IMG/VR virus record: IMGVR_UViG_3300033146_001192 | Span: 1 to 20,411 of that record | DNA from: a virus | Direction: 5' to 3' (one strand) | DNA length: 20,411 nt | In this document: piece after piece, positions 8,232 to 16,400 of the stretch | Layout of the letters: each line of letters starts with the position of its first letter | Numbering within the stretch: position 1 is the first letter of the stretch | Notes under the pieces: generated by a model | Seen by the model: only the letters and a program-made list of their open reading frames with translations | Databases searched by the model: none | What the model was told of the DNA's origin: nothing | Made by a program: the position numbers and the translations under genes

Positions 8232-9200
8232 CTATGTTTCAATGCCTTCCATTGCTTCGGCCTCTGCTTTCAACTCGGCTAAAGTAACTTCATATTTGGC
8301 GAGGTCTTCATCAGACACGGGGAAAGCCTCTAGCTCACTAGCAATAATTTCGACAATCATTGCTTGATCAATAGTACAATCTGAAACCTTTTTACCGATT
8401 CCCAACTGTTTGTTAATCACGTGAACGATTCGAGGTCCGTAGTATGGAGTATTGATTAATAGTAGTTTATCAGAAATCTTTTTAAACTTCAACATAACAG
8501 TGTCAAAATCAATTTCAACCGCAGCCATGTGAACATTCTCTCTTTCATCGCTAACGTACTTATTATCAGACTCAAGAGCCTCTTTATCAATCGCACGTCC
8601 AAGAGCACCAACTAAGTTGTCGTAACTAAGAATGATTTTCTCTTCGATATACTTGAATCTAGAACCCGCTTCAAATCTAGGTGTTCCTCTTAAGAACATA
8701 TACACTTGATGACCCTCAGCAGTGTCAACGCCTCTAATATAACCAATAATATCAGTCATTCTTGAAACTATTAACTTAGCTTTGTTTGGAAGAGTTGGAA
8801 TGATTTTATTATACTCAAGACCAGCCTCATCTGTAAAGGTTCTATCTATTTCATGACTTATCATAACGATACCATAGTTCATTTGAACTATTTGTCTTAA
8901 TCTAGTGTCGAACTCTTTAGCCACTTTAGAATAACCTTGACCATAAGGAACCTCACCGATTGTATTTACACCCTCGATACCACAAACGTATTGTTCGCAG
9001 TAGTCATAAAGAATGTCAGCAGTGTCTAAAACGATTGTTTCAAATTTTTCCTGAACTTCAGTTTCTTTTAATTCTCTTAGAACCATTAAGAAATCTGACC
9101 ATCTATTGATAGGTTGAACGAAGATGCCGGGTAGTGCTGAGTACCCTTTCTCTGCGGCTAATAATAGAGAATTTGGAAAGCGTGTTGCTATAGTAGTCTT
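8232..9200 (-). CDS. Sak4-like RecA-fold ATPase (ssDNA annealing/recombination), exon 2
   Basis: This exon encodes 322 residues beginning KTTIATRF, the second half of a Walker A motif whose first half (YGPPKIG) is in exon 1. Walker B is TIVLDTADIL. MISHEIDRTF is the sensor-like region typical of phage Sak4/AAA_24 proteins. The spliced product has 351 residues, longer than minimal Sak4 owing to a C-terminal alpha-helical and acidic extension. Sak4 proteins are RecA-like single-strand annealing recombinases, often encoded beside an SSB, as here. The apparent ATG at 9203 is a chance codon made by the last intron bases (ATG|AAG) and is not a real start. Stop is TAG. Confidence 0.85.
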   Translation of the reverse strand, partial: KTTIATRFPNSLLLAAEKGYSALPGIFVQPINRWSDFLMVLRELKETEVQEKFETIVLDTADILYDYCEQYVCGIEGVNTIGEVPYGQGYSKVAKEFDTRLRQIVQMNYGIVMISHEIDRTFTDEAGLEYNKIIPTLPNKAKLIVSRMTDIIGYIRGVDTAEGHQVYMFLRGTPRFEAGSRFKYIEEKIILSYDNLVGALGRAIDKEALESDNKYVSDERENVHMAAVEIDFDTVMLKFKKISDKLLLINTPYYGPRIVHVINKQLGIGKKVSDCTIDQAMIVEIIASELEAFPVSDEDLAKYEVTLAELKAEAEAMEGIET

Positions 9201-10163
9201 CATATTTAGACTATATCTTAAAATGCATTAAAGAGCTGTTTTTGAAAGAACAAATCCTTTTAGTTTTCTTTTATTATTAACGTACCTGGACACAGAAGCA
9301 ATACCAATCTGAAGGTCTTTTGCACACTCTTTTTGACTTGAGTAGGATTTTATAAAAATACCTTCATCATCATAAAGAAATACTTCTTTCCTGTTGAGGT
9401 TAAACCATTCAGGTATCCTGCTTTTTTGATATGACTTAAACTGGAATGATCCGTAGTGCATCACTTCCTCTTTAACACATCTTAGTATCGTGCTATAGTC
9501 CATCTTGAGCTCTTGAGCGGCCGACTTTGAGTTTTCGAATCTTCTTACGAACTCTCCTTTTAAAGTGTATTGGAAACATTCTCGCATCTCGTTTTTTTGA
9601 AGTCCCGATAGATAACTATGTCGCATATTTTCAAGAGCGGTAGACCACTCCAAATTAGACAATTCGTTATTTAACTTATTCCCATCTTTATGGTTGACTT
9701 GTAGGTCATTCATCTCTGGGTTCGGATCAAAAGCTTTCAACACGAGTCTGTGAACTGAACAGTTCTTGTTGACCCTGGCTCTTAGATGAACCATGTGATA
9801 CCCATTACCAGACACAGATCCTCCTAAAAGGGTTTTTGAACTGTCGTTTCTCACAGCTCCCAAACTTGATACACTATAAAACGTCTCTAATTCGTTAATA
9901 ATAATTTTTTTCCATTGTTCTTTCATTTTTCTCTCCTATACACCTACGGGCGTTTCGATTATAAAATCTACGGTTATAAAACCTAGTCGTTGAACGTGTT
10001 CCCCTTTGGGGAGTTCGCTGCGGATTACTTAATATCTTTGACTTTTTACTATCTCTACCGTGATTAGCAGTAGCCACTAGTGCATTACTACACTACCTTA
10101 GTACCAAAGTGTTTAAAAGCTTTCCCGCAATTAACCCATATAATTTAGGCAAAACTACAATTT
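9201..10163 (-). ncRNA. Group I intron in the sak4-like gene (963 nt), carrying an HNH endonuclease
   Basis: P AAUUGCGGGAAAGC, Q AAUCCGCAGCGAAC and R GUUCAACGACUAGG lie upstream of the endonuclease ORF, and S AAGAUAUAGUCU lies after it, 20 nt from the 3' splice site. P7 pairs GACUA with UAGUC. P1 is exon UAGGU with guide GCCUA, five pairs with U.G at the splice site. P10 is exon 2 AAGACU with AGUUUU next to the guide, six pairs. The intron ends in G. The splice joins PPKIG to KTTIA. The ORF lies between R and S, in the P8 region. Confidence 0.93.
9228..9926 (-). CDS. HNH homing endonuclease with NUMOD modules (in the sak4 intron)
   Basis: A 232-residue protein. The N-terminus (EQWKKIIINELETFYSVSSLG) matches the NUMOD4 module. 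The HNH_3 core is around residues 59-94, with SVHRLV, NHKDGNKLNN and LSNLEW. Two NUMOD1-like DNA-recognition repeats follow, near 110-150 (QYTLKGEFVRRFENSKSAAQ) and 190-225 (VFLYDDEGIFIKSYSSQKEC). This is the I-HmuI/SPO1-like architecture of phage intron endonucleases, which nick or cut the intronless target and favour spread of their intron. AGGAG lies 6 to 7 nt before the ATG. The frame is intact, so the enzyme may be active. Confidence 0.92.
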   Translation of the reverse strand: MKEQWKKIIINELETFYSVSSLGAVRNDSSKTLLGGSVSGNGYHMVHLRARVNKNCSVHRLVLKAFDPNPEMNDLQVNHKDGNKLNNELSNLEWSTALENMRHSYLSGLQKNEMRECFQYTLKGEFVRRFENSKSAAQELKMDYSTILRCVKEEVMHYGSFQFKSYQKSRIPEWFNLNRKEVFLYDDEGIFIKSYSSQKECAKDLQIGIASVSRYVNNKRKLKGFVLSKTAL

Positions 10164-10250
10164 ACCTATCTTAGGTGGTCCGTACAACAGTACGGAATAC
10201 CCTCTAAGGTCTCTGCTTACAATATGTGGTGTTAAATCCATTAATCCCAT
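10164..10250 (-). CDS. Sak4-like RecA-fold ATPase, exon 1
   Basis: This 87-nt exon encodes 29 residues ending VLLYGPPKIG, the first half of Walker A. ATG at 10250 is preceded by a perfect AGGAGG 8 nt upstream, just after the stop of the ssDNA-binding protein gene, so the genes are co-transcribed. Without splicing, translation runs three codons into the intron and ends (GKL, then TAG). Joining to exon 2 in phase 0 gives GPPKIGKTT, a complete P-loop. The exon is easy to miss because of its size. Its identity rests on the AGGAGG, the P-loop and the ribozyme pairings. Confidence 0.92.
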
Positions 10251-10265
10251 TATTTAGACCTCCTA

Positions 10266-11204
10266 TTAAAAGTTGAATGTGGTTGCTGCAGGTGTTGCTC
10301 CAGGTGTTGTTAAAATACTAGGAGCTGCGGCAGGTGCTTCTTGAGCCTTGTTAGCTTCTCTTTGAATTGTATCAGCTTTAATCGTTTCTAATTTAACGTT
10401 TCTTGCAGCCAAAGCCTTTGAAACCTCATCAACTGTCAACACTGAATCTTCACCAAACTCGTAAGGAATCTTACTAACGCCAGTTACAATGTACTTTTTA
10501 CGTGTTTGAGTATAATCAACAACTTTAGCTTCGCCGAACGCAGACTCTTCAGTTACAGTGGTAGTTTCAACTTGAGTTTTCATGTTACCCCAAACTTTAG
10601 TGAAAGTATTAGCTGGAAGAGCTGCGAAGTATTTAATACCATTTGCATTTTCAATTAAGAATTTAACAGGCATAGCTTCTTTCTTATAGTTGAAAATAAG
10701 TCCATTAAGGAAAAGGCTTCCAGTTGGCATTTGAACTCCATCAACGTCTTTTTTCAACTCTTCTGTTGTAGAAGTTATTAACATATCAACCTCAAACGTT
10801 GAAGAAGGGTTGGGAGATGCAACTAAGTGGTTAAAACCACCAAAGCTTCTAAGTTTGAAAGCAGCTTCGTTGTTTCTAATTGAGTAGAAATCGTTAAGAT
10901 CAAGTGCAGAGTCTACCTTGATACTTGCCGCGAACTCTCTACCATCTTTAACAACTGTTGGAGAGCTAAGAACATTAAGAATAAGTGCGAAATTCGCATT
11001 CTTAGTTCTAACTTGTGTTTGCTTGTTAGTTGTATACTCCATTACTAAGAAGTCCCACTCAGTAATGTTATCTTCTGTAACTTCAATTGCTATTGTGCCT
11101 CTTGCATATTGATTAGTTGGATCTTTTTTAGATGGTGCTACCTTTGATTCAACAATCTCGTAAAGAGTTCCTTCGATGTGAGTTTTGTTTATCATTTTTT
11201 TCAT
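10266..11204 (-). CDS. Probable phage single-stranded DNA-binding protein (OB-fold-like)
   Basis: A 312-residue protein. The N-terminus (INKTHIEGTLYEI...YARGTIAIEV) looks like the first strands of an OB fold. The middle is beta-rich, and the C-terminus is a flexible Ala/Pro/Thr tail (APAAAPSILTTPGATP) ending in TTFNF. A disordered tail with a terminal aromatic is reminiscent of SSB tips, although the acidic residues of DDDIPF are absent. It lies directly before the Sak4-like ATPase and after two DNA-binding proteins, a usual place for phage SSB. ATG at 11204 has AAGGAG 9 nt upstream; Met4 is an alternative start. Function is inferred from fold impression and position, not a diagnostic motif. 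Confidence 0.6.
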   Translation of the reverse strand: MKKMINKTHIEGTLYEIVESKVAPSKKDPTNQYARGTIAIEVTEDNITEWDFLVMEYTTNKQTQVRTKNANFALILNVLSSPTVVKDGREFAASIKVDSALDLNDFYSIRNNEAAFKLRSFGGFNHLVASPNPSSTFEVDMLITSTTEELKKDVDGVQMPTGSLFLNGLIFNYKKEAMPVKFLIENANGIKYFAALPANTFTKVWGNMKTQVETTTVTEESAFGEAKVVDYTQTRKKYIVTGVSKIPYEFGEDSVLTVDEVSKALAARNVKLETIKADTIQREANKAQEAPAAAPSILTTPGATPAATTFNF

Positions 11205-11234
11205 TCTTTGTTTCTCCTTGTCTTTTGTATTATT

Positions 11235-11654
11235 TTATTTGTCTTGAACAGTAGTTTTTTCAACTGTATCAACCATGGTTCCCGTTAGTTCTGTAAGAGA
11301 GTATCTAATAGGGCTCTCTCCATCTTTTGTGACGTACCCATCAGTAACTAACTTTCTGATTGTTCCACTTACTGAACGCCCAGATATGAACAATCCTTCT
11401 GCGATATCAACCGCCTTAAAATCATTCTCATATGTATCTTTATTCTCTACCATAAAATCGAACACTTTTCTACCGTTGTCAGTAAATTTCCCAGAACCTT
11501 TTTTAGTAGCACTCGTTATACTTACTATTTTTTTATCAAAGTAATCTAAAGCGTCTTCAAAATCTATCTCTTTGTTACTCTCCTTTAACTCATCGATACT
11601 ACATTCTTTTACTAGTAAATTAACAAATTGAATAAAATTCTTTTTGTTTAACAT
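11235..11654 (-). CDS. Small winged-helix DNA-binding protein B
   Basis: A 139-residue protein. Residues about 60-120 resemble a winged helix: a helix (NGRKVFDFMVEN), a helix-turn-helix with FISGRSVSGTIRKLVTDGY, and a wing (TKDGESPIRYSL). The first 55 residues are acidic and of unknown fold. It resembles the 87-residue protein upstream in the stretch N..K..DF through SV.GT...V..G, suggesting duplication and divergence. It sits directly before the probable SSB gene, downstream of a hairpin that may reduce its transcription relative to its paralogue. A role in transcription control, or as an abundant DNA-binding or host-takeover protein, is possible. No specific family can be named. Confidence 0.72.
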   Translation of the reverse strand: MLNKKNFIQFVNLLVKECSIDELKESNKEIDFEDALDYFDKKIVSITSATKKGSGKFTDNGRKVFDFMVENKDTYENDFKAVDIAEGLFISGRSVSGTIRKLVTDGYVTKDGESPIRYSLTELTGTMVDTVEKTTVQDK

Positions 11655-11704
11655 TTTTATCGCCTTTCTATAATCGCTTGTCTTTTATAATGTCTTTAAA
11701 AATG

Positions 11705-11738
11705 CACTAAAGACTATTAATTAAAATAGTCTTTAGTG
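11705..11738 (-). terminator. Perfect 14-bp hairpin with T-run between the winged-helix genes
   Basis: CACTAAAGACTATT and AATAGTCTTTAGTG form a 14-bp perfect stem with a 6-nt loop, followed on the minus strand by GCATTTTTAAAG. It fits a rho-independent terminator or attenuator that lets protein A be made in excess of downstream genes. Confidence 0.75.
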
Positions 11739-11751
11739 AACTTCAATTTGA

Positions 11752-12015
11752 TTACTCTACAGGTGCTGTTGGATCAAAAGCCATTCCAGCTTCAGTTAAT
11801 TTTAAAAGCTTAACTGCTTTGTGAGTTCCGTCTTCGTTAGTAATTTCTGCTGCTACTCTCTCGCCAAGACCTTTTTTAACAAAACTGTTAAAAGTTCCTG
11901 TTACTGAATTAACTGGTAATTCGATTGCTGCTGAAACCTCGTGAACTGTTACGTCCTCTGTTGATGTTTTTAAGAAATCCATGATTTTTACTGCGTTTTC
12001 TGATAAAGCTGCCAT
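11752..12015 (-). CDS. Small winged-helix DNA-binding protein A, first gene after the promoter array
   Basis: An 87-residue protein consisting of little more than a winged helix: ENAVKIMDFLKTS, then VHEVSAAIELPVNSVTGTF as helix-turn-helix, then FVKKGLGERV and a charged wing up to LLKLTEAGMAF. GGAGG lies about 10 nt before the ATG. It is the first gene after four strong tandem promoters and is followed by a terminator-like hairpin, so it is probably made in large amounts. That would suit an abundant phage DNA-binding protein or an autoregulator acting on repeats in the promoter region. The family is not identified beyond winged helix. Confidence 0.75.
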   Translation of the reverse strand: MAALSENAVKIMDFLKTSTEDVTVHEVSAAIELPVNSVTGTFNSFVKKGLGERVAAEITNEDGTHKAVKLLKLTEAGMAFDPTAPVE

Positions 12016-12118
12016 TTGTGTGTTCCTCCACTTTCGTATAATTTGATTTTGTAGTTTTATTATAAAGGAGTATTCCTTTAATAGTTACCGTTACTTTGTT
12101 TCTTTTACCTTATAATAT

Positions 12119-12147
12119 ATTATATATTATTTTTTAGTAAATGTCAA
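12119..12147 (-). promoter_or_regulatory. Tandem promoter P4 (nearest the winged-helix gene)
   Basis: On the minus strand TTGACA (12142-12147), a 17-nt spacer and TATAAT (12119-12124) form a full-consensus sigma70/sigmaA promoter. It lies within the proximal copy of a 52-bp repeat shared with P1. Confidence 0.88.
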
Positions 12148-12192
12148 GATTTTTCTAATTATTTTTTCTTGACTCTTTGTTATTACTTTATT

Positions 12193-12221
12193 ATTATAAA
12201 CTATTTTCTAAGAAATGTCAA
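12193..12221 (-). promoter_or_regulatory. Tandem promoter P3
   Basis: TTGACA (12216-12221), 17-nt spacer, TATAAT (12193-12198), on the minus strand. The 37-bp block 12185-12221 is closely repeated as P2. Confidence 0.88.
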
Positions 12222-12268
12222 GAAGAGTTTTGATTTACTTTTCTTTCCTTCTTTGTCGGTACTTTATA

Positions 12269-12297
12269 ATTATAAACTATTTTTTGGGAAATGTCAA
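12269..12297 (-). promoter_or_regulatory. Tandem promoter P2
   Basis: TTGACA (12292-12297), 17-nt spacer, TATAAT (12269-12274), on the minus strand. Same 37-bp block as P3, with a few differences in the spacer. Confidence 0.88.
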
Positions 12298-12353
12298 ATA
12301 TTTTATAAGGTTTTATAAGGTTTTCTTAACTTGTTTCTTTTACCTTATAATAC

Positions 12354-12382
12354 ATTATATACTATTTTTTACCACATGTCAA
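12354..12382 (-). promoter_or_regulatory. Tandem promoter P1 (overlaps the ligase stop codon)
   Basis: TTGACA (12377-12382), 17-nt spacer, TATAAT (12354-12359), on the minus strand. The ligase TGA stop lies inside the -35 box. Confidence 0.86.
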
Positions 12383-13482
12383 CCAAAAATTGCTTCAAAA
12401 GTACAAGATTTCGCAGTTTTATCTTTCCTAAACGTTGTATAGGTCGGATGCCTTAAAGAATCTTTCGTGACCTCCATGCAACTACAACTAACGACTCGTC
12501 CAAGATAGTTCTGTGGTGAATCAGTGATCTTTCTTCTTAATTCGTCTGTCAATCCCGATGAAACTGTACCTATTAACTTCAGTTTTCCATCTTTGTCATA
12601 AGCGCCTAGTTTAATAGAGGTCTTAACTCCCTGATAAAACGGCTTTGTTACTGGAACGTACCTGCCCATCTCTTCCGCAAAATATGCACCCTTACATAAA
12701 GCTTTAGTTTCAGAGTCAAACCACAACTCCCAGTTCTCTATATTATCTCCTGCGTATACCATAGTGGCGTTTTCAAATCCAACGCATATAGCATCAACGT
12801 CATCTTGTTTTTTAACCTTGATGCTCGACCAGGCTGGTCTTTTTCCATCTATATAAGGTTGGGTTTTTAGTTTTAAAATTATACCTTCTTCTCCGTCTGC
12901 CAAGGCCTTTGCCGCAAAGTTGTAAAGATCGTCTTCAACAGATTCGGCCAACTCAAGAAACTCATTCAGTATCTTGTACTTAGCAACAGTTTCCTCTAGT
13001 ATGAGGGATCTTTCTTCTGCGCCTTTGCCTCTTAAGTCCTCGCCATCTAATTTTATAATGTCAAACATATAGAAGCTAATATTACCACCTTCAGCTTGTC
13101 TTGATAAAGCTTTCGTAGTCAAGCAACCCATAACGCTTCTAACCGCATTGCTATCTTTACCTGGGAAGTAAATCTCCCCAAGTATTACAGTGTCATTCGG
13201 AAGCATCTTCATAGCTTCTTCGATATGAGGAACCTTTTCAATTGACTCTGTAGGAAGCCCTGTTTTTGTACTAGTACCTCGGCTAAACAGAAAAGATTTC
13301 CCTTGAGTTCCTTTGTTATACTCATACCAATTTCCATCTTTCTTTAATTGTCCGTAGTACTTGCCAGAAGAGCACATCTCTTCTAGCATATGCTTTTTAT
13401 GCTTGGGTAGTGTCCAAAACTCCATAGCCTCATGTATTGACGCTCCGCTGTATAATTCATCTATTTTCTCTTGTGAGTACAT
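12379..13482 (-). CDS. ATP-dependent DNA ligase
   Basis: A 367-residue protein with the nucleotidyltransferase motifs in order: motif I KKDG with Lys47 as the adenylated lysine, motif III FDIIKLDG, motif IV EEGIILK near 211-217, and motif V WSSIKVKK near 230-237. A C-terminal OB-fold region follows, ending in MEVTKDSLRHPTY. It seals nicks using ATP, for example after RNase H and polymerase finish lagging-strand fragments, or in recombination. Its size is that of compact phage ligases, without the zinc finger or BRCT domains of the bacterial NAD enzyme. The ATG at 13482 follows the gyrA stop by 3 nt, with GAGGGG as ribosome binding site inside the end of gyrA. The stop is TGA, overlapping promoter P1. 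Confidence 0.92.
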   Translation of the reverse strand: MYSQEKIDELYSGASIHEAMEFWTLPKHKKHMLEEMCSSGKYYGQLKKDGNWYEYNKGTQGKSFLFSRGTSTKTGLPTESIEKVPHIEEAMKMLPNDTVILGEIYFPGKDSNAVRSVMGCLTTKALSRQAEGGNISFYMFDIIKLDGEDLRGKGAEERSLILEETVAKYKILNEFLELAESVEDDLYNFAAKALADGEEGIILKLKTQPYIDGKRPAWSSIKVKKQDDVDAICVGFENATMVYAGDNIENWELWFDSETKALCKGAYFAEEMGRYVPVTKPFYQGVKTSIKLGAYDKDGKLKLIGTVSSGLTDELRRKITDSPQNYLGRVVSCSCMEVTKDSLRHPTYTTFRKDKTAKSCTFEAIFG

Positions 13483-13485
13483 ATT

Positions 13486-16400
13486 TTACTTCCCCTCTAT
13501 ATTTATAATGTTATCTATTGAGTTAGTTTTAATGAGTGAGTTTCCACCAGCCGCTCTTCCAACTAGAGGAATCTCTTTATTCATAATTAGTTTCGCTTTT
13601 CTATCAAAATATACTAGGATAGAAGGATTTTGTGAGGACGATATATATGAAAGTTCTTCATTCTCTTTTGAACACTTATGCCCAACAACACCGATTCCAC
13701 CTCTACCTTGAACAGGGTAGTCTTTTATAGCTGTCTTTTTCATGTTGCCCAAATTAGAGATAGTTACAACCGTTTCATTTAAGTTATTAACGCTAGAAAT
13801 ACAAGTAGCTTTGTTTGAATCTTTTAGTTTAATTCCAATTACTCCAGTTGCTACTCTTCCTATGCAAGTAACTTTATCTGAGCTAAAGTGAATTGTCATA
13901 CCGTTAGAAGTACCAATAATTAAATTGCCTTCCGTAATAGTAGTTACTCCAACAACCTTGTCATTGTCTGTGAGTTTTATCCCTATGGTACCATTTCTTT
14001 TTATTGAAGTATAATTAGTTAACAAGCTTTTTTTAACGATACCTTTTTTAGTAAGCATTATAAGATACATATTCGGATCTTTAGGGTCTATAACACTTAT
14101 TATTTTAGTGCCTTCCGCAGATAGTAACATTCCATTTGTAATGTCAACAGCATGGAACCTATAAACCTTACCATCTTCTGCAATAGCTGAAACGTAGTCT
14201 TTGTTAGAAATATAGTTACTATACACAAAGGCTCTAGACTCTAGCTTCGTAAATGGCTTCTGTGAAACTCTAACTTTAAAAGCTCCATCAACTGCAATGT
14301 AGTTGAATATTTCAGCAGCTCGCTCTTTTTCAGTTCTAGGTACTATAATATTATCTATTACAGTTCTTCTTGCGTCTCCAAACTTAGACTTAATTTCATT
14401 GAGTTTTAAGATAATTTTGCTTTCTAAGTAGTCACTATCTGAAAGCGTTCTTTCTAAGTCGGCTCTTTCGGCTTCTTTATCTCTCTTTTCGTTCTCTAAG
14501 TCAAGAGTTTCTAGTTTTGTTAATCTAGTTAATTTAATATCCAAAATAGCTTTCGCCTGATCTTCATTTAGACCAAACTCTTTAACTAAAGACTCTTTTG
14601 CTTCTTTTGGACTGTTACTACCTCTAACTATTTTAATTACTTTGTCGATACTATTAATTGCTATGATTAATCCTTCAAGAATATTAATTCTCTTTGCGAT
14701 TCTTTTGAGTATGTAGTTGCTCTTTCTAGCTAGTATTTCCTTTTGAAAATTAAAGTACTCTTCAACCAAATTCTTAAGCGAAAGAGTTTTTGGCTCTCCT
14801 TTTACTAGACAAGTGAAGTTCAAACTAACAGTTGACTCCAAAGCTGTTTTAGCAAAAAGAAGTCTAAGAACGTCTTCAACTTCAGCGTTCTGATCAACTT
14901 CGACTATCAGTCTAATGTCCTTGCCACTCTCGTCATAAACATCTGAAACACCAACTATATCCTTGTTCTTACACAACTCAACAATTTTCATCGTTAGAGC
15001 ATCTTTTTTAACCGCAAAAGGAATCTCCGTAAACACAATTAGTTTTCTCTTTTTATTTCTTGGTTTGTCTTCAATGTGATAGATTCCTCTAACTCTGACT
15101 CTGCCACGACCTGTTTGATAACCTGAAAGTAACTCGTCTCTATTAATAACCAAGCCACCTGTTGCGAAGTCAGGCCCTTTTAAAGTTTTAAGCATTTCCG
15201 CAACAGTAATATCTTTATTCTTTGAGTATTCAACTATTGTATCAATAGTATCTGTTAAATTATGTTGAGGAAATGATGTTGCCATACCCACTGCGATACC
15301 AGTGCTTCCATTAACAAGTAAGTTAGGAAACAGAGCTGGTAGTACAACTGGCTCTAATTCATCATCAGAGAAGTTAAGTTTAAAATCTACAACGTCTTTG
15401 TCCATGTCTTGCAACATTTCCATTGAGAGTTTGCTTAGCTTCGCTTCTGTGTTGTGATTAATAAAACCATTCGCAACGAAAGAATGACAATCAGAATCAA
15501 CTTTTATAGAGTACACCACTTCTTCGTCTGGCAAGACCTCAAGAGAAACGACCTCCACATCTAAGTAGTTGTTTAGTAGGTTTAAAATCACTCTCTCTTC
15601 TTCTGCGGTAGCAATACCTTTGATCTTTGAGCAGTTTTTTAAGTTGGCGAAAGAGGTTTTACGAGCATACGAAGAGGGGTACTTCTTTCTAATAAAATTA
15701 GATATCTTTGGTATGTTGTAATAAGAGTTATTGGCAATCTTTTTTTTCTTTTCTTTGTTTAAGACGCTGGCTTTTAAAGACGCATTTTTTCTATCGCTTA
15801 GGAATCCAATCTGATCCATGAACTTGGCAACTCCATATGAAGAGATTGATAACTTATACTCAAGATTTGATTTCGAAACAGCGCTAAATATTCCAAAGTT
15901 TTGTATTAACAGTATTTGAAGTTGATTAACTAGCTTTTCGCTGTACGATGAATATTGAATCCCTATACCACCAACGTACCCGTCGCCTTCAAATAGGTAT
16001 TTAATAAAGTTTTTTTGATACTCTTTAGTTCCCTTCAAGACCTGCTTTGGAACTACTTTATCTCTAGCCTTGTCTTTGTAATCGTATTTTTCAATAAAAG
16101 ACTTAAAATATTCTTTATCTGCAATACAGTACTCATAGACACTCTCTCTTTTTACAATATTTGCAAGAGAGGAAGAGTCTCTTCTAAAAAGGTCTTGAAC
16201 CGGCTCAACCATATCTATGTCTGTATTGTTAATACCAATCCTGTTTTGAGTTGTAATGTACCCCTCTGAAACTAAGCAGCCAAGAGCCCTAGCTTCAAGA
16301 ATGTCGTTATGTTGACCAAAGACAGAGTTAGTCTCATTGGTTGGCACTAAGATTCGATCTCCTGTCTTAAAGTCAGATATTATCTTCCACTCAAACTCTA

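Larger units (their letters stand above)
12096..12382. repeat. Duplicated promoter blocks in the intergenic region
   Basis: Two 52-bp near-identical blocks (12096-12147 and 12331-12382) enclose two 37-bp near-identical blocks (12185-12221 and 12261-12297). Each block carries one promoter. Between P1 and P2 there is a 10-bp tandem repeat, TTTTATAAGG twice (12301-12320). CCTTATAA also recurs in the leaders after P1 and P4, in the opposite orientation, so it may be an operator. The 12016-12378 gap holds these promoters and repeats and no gene. Confidence 0.85.

Noticed and set aside
8232-9203. Start of the Sak4-like protein at ATG 9203
   Set aside because: The ATG is made by the last intron bases and would give a protein starting in the middle of Walker A. 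Exon 1 at 10164-10250 supplies the missing half with a strong ribosome binding site.
9895-10077. A 60-codon minus-strand frame rich in Arg and Asn
   Set aside because: It covers Q and R elements of the sak4 intron, has no ribosome binding site and no protein-like pattern.
12168-12200. Plus-strand promoter from TTGACT near 12168
   Set aside because: No good -10 lies at the proper distance and there is no plus-strand gene for it to serve.
12096-12382. CRISPR-like array in the repeated intergenic DNA
   Set aside because: The repeats are of two lengths, differ internally and each contain a consensus promoter; spacing is irregular and no cas gene is present.
12215-12442. Plus-strand 75-codon frame over the promoter region
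   Set aside because: It is AT-rich, has no ribosome binding site, and runs across the promoters and the ligase end. The composition explains the open frame.
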